This document shows, piece by piece, positions 34,296-42,616 of a DNA stretch of 64,000 bases. The stretch is from contig JAUHYP010000010.1 of the NCBI GenBank assembly GCA_030426265.1, positions 1 through 64,000 on the forward strand. The letters run 5' to 3'. Both the position numbers and the translations under genes were made by a program. Within the stretch, counting starts at the first letter, position 1. Every line of letters begins with the position of its first letter. The DNA is from Gammaproteobacteria bacterium (GTDB lineage Bacteria; Pseudomonadota; Gammaproteobacteria; Xanthomonadales; SZUA-36). The notes under the pieces are model-generated. The model was given only the letters and a program-made list of their open reading frames with translations, ran no database searches and was not told the origin of the DNA.

Positions 34296-35794
34296 GCCGC
34301 CGCGCCCCGGGGACGCGCCAGCAGGCCGTCGAGGTACTCGGCATGGGGCGGCATGGCCTCCACGGCCTCGCCGATGCCCTGGTCCAGCCGTTCCAGGTGT
34401 GTTTTCAGCCGCTCCGCGTCCAGGCCCACGGCCGCGGGGTCCGGTGCGGCCGGCGTCACCCGCTGGCCGAAATAGACCGCGTACCAGCTGGCGTCCAGGA
34501 ACATGCCATGGCGATAGGGTGTCACCACGCCCCGTTCGCGGAACAGGGCCATGCGCGCACGCAGGCTGTCGGGGATGTCGAGGTGCTTCATGTGGCGCCA
34601 GAACGCCGTGTCTTCCCGCTCGGTGGCATGGTAGTGCAGCACCAGGAAATCGCGGATGCGTTCGTACTCCAGGTCCATGATGCGGTTGAATTCCGCGGCG
34701 CAGACCGGGTCGAAGTCCGGATCCGGAAAGTGCTCCACCAGGTAGCCGATGGCGAGCTGGATGAGGTGGATGCTGGTCGACTCGAGCGGCTCCAGGAAGC
34801 CCGAGGCCAGGCCGATGGCGACCACGTTGCGGTGCCACTGGCGCCGGCGCTTGCCGGTCACGAAGCGAAGCTGGCGTGGCGCGTCCGAAGGGGGGTGTTC
34901 CATCTGCGCCAGCAGGGCGTCCTGCGCCGCATCGTCGTCGATGAAGTCGCTGGCGTAGACGTGGCCGTTGCCCACCCGGTGCTGCAGGGGAATGCGCCAG
35001 GCCCATCCGGCCTCGAGGGCCGTGGCCCGGGTGTAGGGCGGCGGCGGGCCGTCGGCGGGGCAGGGCGCCGCCCAGGCGCGGTCGCAGGGCAGCCAGTGCT
35101 GCCAGTTCTCGTAGCCCGTCTCCAGCGCCTGCTCGATCAGCAGGCCGCGAAAGCCCGAGCAGTCGATGAACAGGTCGGCCTCCAGCCGGCGGCCGTCCTC
35201 CAGCGTCACGGCGGTGACAAATCCGCTTTCGCCGTCCAGTTCGGTGTCCGTGATGCGGCCCTCGACACGGCGCACCCCGCGGCGCTCGGCATGCGCGCGG
35301 AGAAAGGCGGCGTAACGCAGCGCGTCGAACTGGTAGGCATAGGAGTAGGTGGAGCCGATGGCTTCCGGATCCGGGTCGGGCGGGCGGAAGCGGTCGGCCG
35401 CCGCCGCCCGCACCGGCAGGGAGTAGCGGGGCAGGTCGCCGGCCAGGCCCAGGCGGCGGGCCTGCAGCCAGGCCTGGTGAAACGGTACGCCGTCCAGGGG
35501 CTCGCCGTAGGCCCCGAAGGGATGCAGGTAGGCGTCGCCCTTGCGCGCCCAGTCGCGGAACTCGATGCCCAGCTTGAAGGTGGCGCCGGTGCGCGCGATG
35601 AAGTCCGCCTCATCGAAGCCGAGCCGCTGGTTGAAGAAGCGGATGTGCGGCACCGTGGCCTCGCCCACGCCGACGGTTCCGATCTGTTCGGATTCCACCA
35701 GGGTGATGTCGATGGTGCGTGGCGGGAGCAGGCGGGACAGCGCCGCGGCGCTCATCCATCCGGCGGTGCCGCCGCCGACAATCAGGACGTTCAT
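34292..35794 (-). CDS. Flavin-dependent tryptophan-halogenase family protein (first in operon)
   Basis: A 500-residue halogenase homologue with intact motifs: G7-x-G-x2-G12 for FAD, VGVGEATVPHI, Lys74 in TGATFKLGIEF, and W264-A-W266-R-I268-P269. It is the promoter-proximal gene of the operon halogenase / degenerate halogenase / halogenase / GH9 / halogenase. AGAGAGG stands before the ATG at 35794; an in-frame Met 19 codons upstream lies within the operator region and was not chosen. It diverges from the TonB receptor across a region with three operator-like palindromes. Confidence 0.87.
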   Translation of the reverse strand: MNVLIVGGGTAGWMSAAALSRLLPPRTIDITLVESEQIGTVGVGEATVPHIRFFNQRLGFDEADFIARTGATFKLGIEFRDWARKGDAYLHPFGAYGEPLDGVPFHQAWLQARRLGLAGDLPRYSLPVRAAAADRFRPPDPDPEAIGSTYSYAYQFDALRYAAFLRAHAERRGVRRVEGRITDTELDGESGFVTAVTLEDGRRLEADLFIDCSGFRGLLIEQALETGYENWQHWLPCDRAWAAPCPADGPPPPYTRATALEAGWAWRIPLQHRVGNGHVYASDFIDDDAAQDALLAQMEHPPSDAPRQLRFVTGKRRRQWHRNVVAIGLASGFLEPLESTSIHLIQLAIGYLVEHFPDPDFDPVCAAEFNRIMDLEYERIRDFLVLHYHATEREDTAFWRHMKHLDIPDSLRARMALFRERGVVTPYRHGMFLDASWYAVYFGQRVTPAAPDPAAVGLDAERLKTHLERLDQGIGEAVEAMPPHAEYLDGLLARPRGAAA

Positions 35795-35823
35795 GCGAGC
35801 CTCTCTTGTTTTGGTCGTCCCCA

Positions 35824-35837
35824 TGACAGCGCTGTGT
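35824..35837. promoter_or_regulatory. LacI-type operator-like site O1
   Basis: TGACAGCGCTGTGT contains the perfect 10-bp palindrome ACAGCGCTGT. Its centre is 22 bp, about two helical turns, from the next site. Located in the divergent region of the halogenase operon and TonB receptor. Confidence 0.5.
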
Positions 35838-35844
35838 CCATTTC

Positions 35845-35873
35845 TTGACATCGCTGTCAGGCGTGCATTATAA
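35845..35873 (+). promoter_or_regulatory. Sigma70-type promoter of the TonB receptor gene
   Basis: TTGACA (35845-35850), a 17-bp spacer and TTATAA (35868-35873) form a near-consensus promoter reading toward the receptor, giving a leader of about 170 bases. The reverse strand of 35867-35872 reads TATAAT, so the same A+T-rich box could serve the halogenase operon. Confidence 0.6.
35846..35859. promoter_or_regulatory. LacI-type operator-like site O2 over the -35 box
   Basis: TGACATCGCTGTCA has perfect outer arms TGACA/TGTCA. It covers the -35 hexamer of the receptor promoter, so bound repressor would block polymerase. It differs from the palindrome at 21256 only in the centre. Confidence 0.6.
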
Positions 35874-35880
35874 CGACAGA

Positions 35881-35894
35881 TGTTAGCGCTAACC
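35881..35894. promoter_or_regulatory. LacI-type operator-like site O3, perfect 12-bp core
   Basis: TGTTAGCGCTAACC includes the perfect palindrome GTTAGCGCTAAC (35882-35893). It sits at the expected start point of the receptor transcript and over the -35 region of a possible minus-strand promoter. Its arms differ from O1 and O2, so a second LacI protein may bind here. Confidence 0.55.
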
Positions 35895-36048
35895 GGAGCG
35901 CTGGCAAAACGGCTCGGACCAGACCCGGAAAGGGCGGTCGAAAAGAATGTGGGGCACGGCTCTGTCGGCTTCGTCGTTCATCGAACCCCGAAAATAACAA
36001 GATGTGCGAGCCGAAAACCACCCCAATAAAACGCACAGGGTACGCTCA

Positions 36049-39000
36049 ATGTCACACGCTCAGGCTCTCGATCGATTCAAGCGCAACAAGGTCAGCTCCG
36101 CCATCGCGGCCGGCCTTTCCCTCGTCGTTCTCGGCGCATTGCCCTTCGACAAGTACGCCCACGCCCAGGACAGCACCTCGGTGGCGGACGACGACGAAGA
36201 TGATGAAGCAGACGCCCTCCTCGAGGAGGTGATCGTCACCGGCTTCAAGAGTTCACTGCAGTCCTCCCAGGACATCAAGCAGATGTCCAACGTGGTGGTC
36301 GACTCCATCACGGCCGAGGACATCGGCGCACTGCCCGACCAGTCGGTCACCGAGGCCCTGCAGCGCGTCCCGGGCGTGGCGATCAACCGCTTCGCCGCCG
36401 GCCGCGACCCCGACCACTTCTCGGTGGAAGGCGCCGGTGTGGTGGTGCGCGGACTGACCTACGTCCGCTCGGAAATCAACGGGCGCGACTCGTTCACGGC
36501 CAACAACGGTCGCGGCCTGAGCTTCGCGGACGTGTCCGCCGAACTGCTCGGCGGCGTGGACGTGTTCAAGAGCCTCTCGGCGGACAAGATCGAGGGGGGT
36601 ATCGCGGGCACGGTGAACCTGCGCACCCGCAAACCCTTCGACCAGGATGACAACTACTACGGTTTCTCGGCCGAAGCGCAGTACAGCGACTTCATCGAGG
36701 AAATCTCGCCTTCCGTCTCCGGTCTCGCCAGCTGGCGCTGGGACACAGGCGCCGGCGAGTTCGGTCTCCTCGTCAGCGGCGTGTATGCCCAGACGCAGTC
36801 ACGCGCGGATCGCTTCCAGGTGTCGAATTTCGCGGAACGCACGCTGTACTCCAACGGCGACGTGATTCCGTCGGAAGGCGCCACGCCGGTGCAGGAAGTC
36901 CTCTTCCCCCGCGGCGCGGTCATGGGCACCCAGGAGTTCGACCGCGAGCGCTACGGCTTCTCCGCGGCGCTGCAGTGGCGCAGCGAGGATGAATCGCTCG
37001 AGGCCACGGCCGAATTCCTGCGTTCCGACTCGCGCGAAACCTGGACGGAACGCGCCATGGAAATCGCCACCGACGTGGTCACCGACCAGGGCGACGCCCG
37101 AGCGGTGCCCGGCACCATGTTCGGGTTCACGGATTCGGGCGTGTTCGACAGCGGCTACATCACCGGCCCGACCGGCTGGCGCGACGACCAGTGGAGCGGT
37201 GACCCGCGCACCCCGACTTTCGGCCTGCAGAGCAACAACATCCAGCGGCAGGTCGATCAGCAGTTCGTGACCGACGACGCCAGCATCAACCTCAAGTGGT
37301 ACGTCACCGACGACTGGGCGCTGAATTTCGACTATCAACACGTGGATTCCAAGGTGGACAACCTGGACGCCGGCATCTGGGGGTCGAGCTACCAGGACCT
37401 GTACATGGACCTGAACGGCAACGACCTGCCCTTCGTTCAGTTCGTGCCCATCCAGCCCTGTACCGGTCCGACCAGCAACGAGTGCCCGACCTACTGGACC
37501 CAGCCGGATGCGAGCTTCATCGATCCGCGCAATACCTTCTACCGCGCCGCCATGGACCACATCGAGGAAAGTGAAGGCACCTCCGACGCGTTCCGAATCG
37601 ATGCCTCCAAGACCTTCTCGGACAGCGACTGGGTGGAAAGCATCCAGTTCGGCGTGCGCTACGCCGACCGCGACCAGACGGCGCGCTTCTCGACCTACAA
37701 CTGGGGCGTGCTCAGCGAGATCTGGGGTTCCGGCGGACCAGTGTGGTTCGACGAGGATGTCGTCAACCAGGGCGCTGGCGTCCAGCCCTTCTATTTCGAC
37801 AACTTCTTCGACGGCCGGGTCGCCAACCCACTGGGTGGTGACGGGCGGCTGTTCTACGCGGGCGACATCACCGGCGATTACGAGGCTTATTACAACTACG
37901 CCCTGGCCGTTGCCAACACCTGGCGCCCGGACAACCCGGACAACTGGATGCCGCTGCACATGCGACCGGACGTCGTCGCGGGCACACCATTCCTGGTGGG
38001 TGAGATCAACCCGGTCCAGGAACAGAACCAGGCGGTCTATTTCACACTCAATTTCGACCATGAACTGGACAACGGCTGGAACCTGGGCGGCAACATCGGC
38101 GTGCGGTACACCGACACGAATCGCGAGGCCCAGGGCTACCAGCAGTTCCCGAACACCGGCTTCCAGACCGAGGAGGAATGTACGGCCCCGCTGGATCCAG
38201 GCCAGACCCGGACGGAGTTCTGCCAGCTGACGATGGAAGAGCGCCAGTCCGCGAGGAACTTCGCCAACGGCGCGACCACGCCGGTGACGTCCGACCTCGA
38301 CTACGACTACTGGCTCCCGTCCGTCAACGTACTGCTGCGCACCAGCGACGAATTGCAGTTCCGCGCCTCCTACTTCAAGGGCGTGGCGCCGCCGGACTTC
38401 GGCCTGACGCGTCTGTACGAGAACGTCACCCTGGACACCGCGGACCAGAGCATCATCGAGAACGGCGGGGTGATCGGGCGCTTCAGCGCGGGCAACCCCT
38501 ACCTGCTGCCGGTGGAGTCGAACAACTTCGACCTGACCGCCGAGTGGTACTTCGCCGACGTGGGCCAGTTGACCTTCGCGCTGTTCTACAAGGAGCTGGA
38601 CAACATCCGCACCAACAGCGTCGAGCGCATGGCCTACACCAACAACGGCGAGACCTTCGAGGCCATCGTGACCACGGCCGTGAACTCGCCCGATACTGGC
38701 AAGATCAAGGGTTTCGAAATCGCCTACCAGCAGACCTACGATTTCTTCGATGGCTGGCTGAGTGGTTTCGGCATCCAGGCCAACTACACCTACGTCGATT
38801 CCAGCAACGTACCGCAGAGCACGCTGTCGGAGACCGACCCGGACGTGGCGGCCGGCAACCAGTCGACGGTGGACATCAGCCGACTGCCGCTGGAGGGCCT
38901 GTCGAAGCACACCTTCAACATCACGCCCTTCTACGAGTACGGCGACTGGTCCGCGCGACTGGCCTATTCCTGGCGTGACGAGTTCCTGCTCACCATCCGA

Positions 39001-39228
39001 GACGTGATCGTGCCGTTCCAGCCGATCTACAACGAGGCCACGGGCCAGCTGGACGGGTCGGTGTTCTACTCGATCAACGACAACTTCCGCATCGGTGTGC
39101 AGGCGGTGAACCTGACCGGGGAGGTCATCAGGACCTCGGCGGTGGTCAACGACGACCTCTTGCAGGCACCGCGCAGCTGGTACGTGAACGACCGGCGCTA
39201 CAGCCTGATCCTCAGGGGCACCTTCTGA
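36049..39228 (+). CDS. TonB-dependent receptor, Xanthomonas/Caulobacter type
   Basis: A 1059-residue outer-membrane receptor. It has a signal peptide (about 43 residues, IAAGLSLVVLGALPFDKYAHA), an acidic linker DDDEDDEADALLEEV, and the TonB-box/plug beginning EEVIVTGF, then ITAEDIGALPDQSVTEALQRVPGVAI split here for brevity, VVRGLTYVRSEINGRD and IEGGIAGTVNLRTRKPFD. The beta-barrel ends with aromatic RYSLILRGTF. This subtype imports oligosaccharides in Xanthomonas and Caulobacter. The ATG at 36049 was preferred to a GTG at 36004 that lacks a ribosome site. Flanking halogenases, LacI and glycosidases suggest uptake of hemicellulose oligosaccharides, possibly with aromatic decoration. A strong hairpin follows. 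Confidence 0.92.
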   Translation: MSHAQALDRFKRNKVSSAIAAGLSLVVLGALPFDKYAHAQDSTSVADDDEDDEADALLEEVIVTGFKSSLQSSQDIKQMSNVVVDSITAEDIGALPDQSVTEALQRVPGVAINRFAAGRDPDHFSVEGAGVVVRGLTYVRSEINGRDSFTANNGRGLSFADVSAELLGGVDVFKSLSADKIEGGIAGTVNLRTRKPFDQDDNYYGFSAEAQYSDFIEEISPSVSGLASWRWDTGAGEFGLLVSGVYAQTQSRADRFQVSNFAERTLYSNGDVIPSEGATPVQEVLFPRGAVMGTQEFDRERYGFSAALQWRSEDESLEATAEFLRSDSRETWTERAMEIATDVVTDQGDARAVPGTMFGFTDSGVFDSGYITGPTGWRDDQWSGDPRTPTFGLQSNNIQRQVDQQFVTDDASINLKWYVTDDWALNFDYQHVDSKVDNLDAGIWGSSYQDLYMDLNGNDLPFVQFVPIQPCTGPTSNECPTYWTQPDASFIDPRNTFYRAAMDHIEESEGTSDAFRIDASKTFSDSDWVESIQFGVRYADRDQTARFSTYNWGVLSEIWGSGGPVWFDEDVVNQGAGVQPFYFDNFFDGRVANPLGGDGRLFYAGDITGDYEAYYNYALAVANTWRPDNPDNWMPLHMRPDVVAGTPFLVGEINPVQEQNQAVYFTLNFDHELDNGWNLGGNIGVRYTDTNREAQGYQQFPNTGFQTEEECTAPLDPGQTRTEFCQLTMEERQSARNFANGATTPVTSDLDYDYWLPSVNVLLRTSDELQFRASYFKGVAPPDFGLTRLYENVTLDTADQSIIENGGVIGRFSAGNPYLLPVESNNFDLTAEWYFADVGQLTFALFYKELDNIRTNSVERMAYTNNGETFEAIVTTAVNSPDTGKIKGFEIAYQQTYDFFDGWLSGFGIQANYTYVDSSNVPQSTLSETDPDVAAGNQSTVDISRLPLEGLSKHTFNITPFYEYGDWSARLAYSWRDEFLLTIRDVIVPFQPIYNEATGQLDGSVFYSINDNFRIGVQAVNLTGEVIRTSAVVNDDLLQAPRSWYVNDRRYSLILRGTF

Positions 39229-39264
39229 GCTGAGGCGGCGCTTCGCGCACCACCCGTGACAAGG

Positions 39265-39288
39265 CAACGCCGGAGCGATCCGGCGTTG
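39265..39288 (+). terminator. Hairpin after TonB receptor
   Basis: A perfect 10-bp stem (CAACGCCGGA / TCCGGCGTTG) with a GCGA tetraloop starts 37 bp after the receptor stop. There is no clean T tract, only TCGTCTCC, so it may terminate weakly or protect the mRNA end. Confidence 0.6.
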
Positions 39289-39345
39289 TCGTCTCCGGGC
39301 TCCGGGAAGGGTCCGCGGGGGGTGTCTTGCCCGGAAACCAATGAA

Positions 39346-40404
39346 TTGAGTACTGAACGCAAAGCGCCGGCCCGCAGGCAGCACGAACGCGTCACCGCCA
39401 GCGACGTGGCGCGCCGCGCCGGTGTCTCGCCCATGACGGTCTCGCGCGTGGTCAACGGCAGCCTGGGGGTGCGCGAAACCACCCGCAAGTCGGTGCTGGC
39501 CGCCATCGAGGACCTGGGCTACTCACCCAACAAGGCGGCCCGAAGCCTGGCCAGCGCCAACCAGTCGCGCATCGGGCTGGTCTACACCAACCCCTCCAGC
39601 GGCTACCTCAGCGCCATGCTGCTGGGCGTGCTGGAGGAGGCCCGCCAGAGCGATACCCAGGTGGTGGTCGTGGAGGCCGACTCCGCGCCCGACGCCCGCA
39701 GCGTGGTGGAAGAACTGATCCAGAACGGCATCGACGGCATCATGCTGACCCCGCCGCTGGCGGACAACGCGATCCTGCTCGGCCTGCTGGCGCGCAAGGG
39801 CATCGAGGCGGTGACCCTGGGCACCGAGCACCCGGAATTCGGTATCTCCTCGGTGCGCATCGACGACCGCGCGGCGGCCGCGGCCATGACCCGTCACATC
39901 ATCTCCCTGGGCCACACGCGCATCGCGCACATCATCGGCAGCGAGGAACACCTGTCCAGCGGCCAGCGCCTGGACGGCTTCCGGGAGGCCATGGCCGAAG
40001 CCGGCCTGCCCATCGACGAGGAGCTGATCGCCCAGGGAGCGTATTCCTACCGCTCCGGCATGGAGGCGGCCGAGCGCCTGCTGTCCCTGCCCAAGCCCCC
40101 TACGGCCATTTTCGCCGCCAACGACGACATGGCGGCCGCCACCGTGGCCACCGCCCTTCGACACCAGGTGGAAGTGCCCGGCCAGTTGACCGTCTGCGGC
40201 TTCGACGACACCCTGCTGGCCACCGCCGTCTACCCGGAACTCACCACCATCCGCCAGCCCATCACCGACATGTCGCACGCGGCCATCGACCTGCTGCAGC
40301 GCAATATCCGCCGGCGCCTGGGCGGTGCGGACGCGTCCGGCCAGGGCATCCTGCAGGAGTTCCACCTGGTCCAGCGCCAGAGCGATGCGCCGCCATCCGG
40401 CTGA
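39346..40404 (+). CDS. LacI-family transcriptional regulator (second copy)
   Basis: About 352 residues. N-terminal helix-turn-helix VTASDVARRAGVSPMTVSRV, then NGSLGVRETTRKSVLAAIED, and an effector-binding domain with HIISLGHTRIAHIIG, AIFAANDDMAAATVA and GFDDTLLATAVYPELTTIRQ. The recognition helix SPMTVSRV differs from SIKTVSRV of the copy at 20138, so the two may read different operators. Start is uncertain: TTG 39346 and GTG 39322 (after a G-rich stretch) are both possible; the more distant GTG would include the hairpin. The GH67 gene starts 4 bp after its stop. A likely repressor of the divergent promoter at 35.8 kb. Confidence 0.85.
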   Translation: MSTERKAPARRQHERVTASDVARRAGVSPMTVSRVVNGSLGVRETTRKSVLAAIEDLGYSPNKAARSLASANQSRIGLVYTNPSSGYLSAMLLGVLEEARQSDTQVVVVEADSAPDARSVVEELIQNGIDGIMLTPPLADNAILLGLLARKGIEAVTLGTEHPEFGISSVRIDDRAAAAAMTRHIISLGHTRIAHIIGSEEHLSSGQRLDGFREAMAEAGLPIDEELIAQGAYSYRSGMEAAERLLSLPKPPTAIFAANDDMAAATVATALRHQVEVPGQLTVCGFDDTLLATAVYPELTTIRQPITDMSHAAIDLLQRNIRRRLGGADASGQGILQEFHLVQRQSDAPPSG

Positions 40405-40408
40405 TCAC

Positions 40409-42565
40409 ATGACCAGGCCCGGTCGTGTCCTGGGCGTGGTCTGCGCCGTGCTGTTCGCGGCTGCGACTTTCGCAATGCCCGTACGCGGAGAGGACGGCTA
40501 TCAGCTGTGGCTGCGCCATGCGCCCTTAAGCGAGGCGGCCACGCGGCCGGCGGTGACCGGGGTGTTCTTCCCGGGCGGCGAGACGCCCCTGGGCAATTCC
40601 GCTGCCGGGGAGCTGCGTCGCGGCCTGGGCGGGCTGCTCGCCACGCCCGTGCCGTTGCTCGAAGGCGTGGAAGCCGGCGCCGTGGTGCTGGCGACGCCGG
40701 AGACCTGGCCCGCACTGGCGGACCTCGACCTGCCACTGGCCGGACTGGGTGAGGAAGGGTACCTCCTGCGCCGGATGGTCCATGACGGCGCCCCGGTCAC
40801 CCTGATCGCCGCCAACACGCAGCGCGGCCTGCTCTACGGCGGCTTCGCCCTGCTGCGCCACCTGGGCGGCAACGGCGCCCTGGAGGGGCTGGACGTTGCC
40901 TCCGCCCCCGCCATCGACTGGCGGGTGCTCAATCACTGGGACAACCTGGACGGACACGTGGAGCGCGGTTACGCGGGGCGCTCCATCTGGGACTGGTGGC
41001 GCCTGCCCGGCCAGACCGAGCAGCGTTATGTGGACTACGCCCGCGCCAATGCCTCCCTCGGCATCAACGGCACGGTGCTCAACAACGTCAACGCCAGCGC
41101 GCTGGTGCTGACGGAGCGCTACCTCGAAAAGGTCGCCGCCATCGCCGACGTGCTGCGGCCCTGGGGCATTCGCGTGTTCCTCTCCGCCCGCTTCTCCGCC
41201 CCACGCGACATCGGCGGCCTGGACACGGCCGACCCGCTGGACCCGGCGGTCCGGGCCTGGTGGAAAGCAAAAGCCGACGAGATTTACCGGCACGTCCCTG
41301 ATTTCGGCGGCTTCCTGGTCAAGGCCAACTCCGAGGGCCAGCCAGGTCCGCAGAACTACGGCCGCACCCACGCCGACGGCGCCAACCTGCTGGCCGAGGC
41401 CCTGGCGCCCCATGGCGGCGTGGTCTTCTGGCGCGCCTTCGTCTATTCGGACACCGATCCGGAAGACCGGGTGAAACAGGCGTACAGCGAGTTCCAGCCG
41501 CTGGACGGCGACTTCGCCGACAACGTGCTGGTCCAGGTCAAGAACGGGCCGCTGGATTTCCAGCCCCGCGAACCCTTCCACCCCCTGTTCGGCGCCATGC
41601 CGGAAACGCCGCTGGCCATGGAGTTCCAGGTCACCCAGGAGTACCTGGGCTTCTCCACCCACCTGGTCTACCTGGGCACCCTATGGGAGGAGGTGCTCGA
41701 CGCCGATACCTTCGCCGCGGGACCGGGCACCACGGTGGCGCGGGTGATCGACGGGCGCGCCCAGGGCCACGCGCTGACCGGCATCGCCGGGGTGAGCAAC
41801 ATCGGTTCGGACCGCGACTGGACCGGCCACCCCTTCGCCCAGGCCAACTGGTACGCCTTCGGCCGCCTCGCCTGGGACCCGGAGCTGGGCGCCCGTGCGA
41901 TTGCCGAGGAGTGGCTGGCGCAGACCTTTTCCCGCGACGCGGAATTCATCGCGGCCGCCGCCGACCTGATGATGGGCTCGCGCGAGGCCGCCGTGAACTA
42001 CATGACCCCGCTGGGCCTCACCCACATCATGGGCACCGGCCATCACTACGGCCCGGCGCCCTGGGTCGACGAACTGGGCCGTCCGGAGTGGAACCCCACC
42101 TACTACCATCGCGCCGACGACTCGGCGATCGGCTTCGACCGGACGGCGTCCGGCAGCAATGCCGTGGCCCAGTACGCGCCGCCACTGGCGGAGCGCTACG
42201 GGTCCCTCGCGACCACGCCGGAGGAGTACCTGCTCTGGTTCCACCGCCTTTCCTGGGACCAGCCGGTGGGCGACGCGACCCTCTGGGAGGCGCTGGTGGC
42301 GCGTTATGACCTCGGTGTCACCCAGGTTCGCCGCATGCAGGCCGAGTGGGCTAAGCTTGGCACTTACGTGGACGAGGAGCGGCACGCCCGCGTCGCGCGC
42401 TTCCTGGAGATTCAAGGGCAGGAAGCGCAGTGGTGGCGCGATGCCTGCCTGGCTTATTTCAGCGAGGTCTCGGGACGGCCGATGCCGGAGGGAACGGCGC
42501 CGCCACCGCACTCGCTGGAGCACTACCGCTCGCTGAAATTCCCCTTCGCGCCCGGCGACGGCTGA
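40409..42565 (+). CDS. GH67 alpha-glucuronidase, exported
   Basis: A 718-residue GH67 enzyme with signal peptide (VLGVVCAVLFAAATFAMPVRG). The family core is plain: WRVLNHWDNLDGHVERGYAGRS (pieces at residues about 170-190), FGGFLVKANSEGQPGPQNYGR with the acid Glu region, VVFWRAFVYS with the base region, and WYAFGRLAWDPELGA. It removes (4-O-methyl-)glucuronic acid from the non-reducing end of xylo-oligosaccharides. It starts 4 bp after the LacI stop, probably the same transcript, and is followed by the SSS symporter. This enzyme is the best evidence that glucuronoxylan is the target polymer. Confidence 0.93.
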   Translation: MTRPGRVLGVVCAVLFAAATFAMPVRGEDGYQLWLRHAPLSEAATRPAVTGVFFPGGETPLGNSAAGELRRGLGGLLATPVPLLEGVEAGAVVLATPETWPALADLDLPLAGLGEEGYLLRRMVHDGAPVTLIAANTQRGLLYGGFALLRHLGGNGALEGLDVASAPAIDWRVLNHWDNLDGHVERGYAGRSIWDWWRLPGQTEQRYVDYARANASLGINGTVLNNVNASALVLTERYLEKVAAIADVLRPWGIRVFLSARFSAPRDIGGLDTADPLDPAVRAWWKAKADEIYRHVPDFGGFLVKANSEGQPGPQNYGRTHADGANLLAEALAPHGGVVFWRAFVYSDTDPEDRVKQAYSEFQPLDGDFADNVLVQVKNGPLDFQPREPFHPLFGAMPETPLAMEFQVTQEYLGFSTHLVYLGTLWEEVLDADTFAAGPGTTVARVIDGRAQGHALTGIAGVSNIGSDRDWTGHPFAQANWYAFGRLAWDPELGARAIAEEWLAQTFSRDAEFIAAAADLMMGSREAAVNYMTPLGLTHIMGTGHHYGPAPWVDELGRPEWNPTYYHRADDSAIGFDRTASGSNAVAQYAPPLAERYGSLATTPEEYLLWFHRLSWDQPVGDATLWEALVARYDLGVTQVRRMQAEWAKLGTYVDEERHARVARFLEIQGQEAQWWRDACLAYFSEVSGRPMPEGTAPPPHSLEHYRSLKFPFAPGDG

Positions 42566-42616
42566 CGGCGCGATGGACAACAACATGTATAAGGACACAA
42601 CGGAGAACTCGAGACC

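Noticed and set aside
36799-39384. 861-residue minus-strand open frame opposite the TonB receptor
   Set aside because: Antisense to a clear receptor gene; sequence is rich in Val/Arg/His without any recognisable fold or leader.
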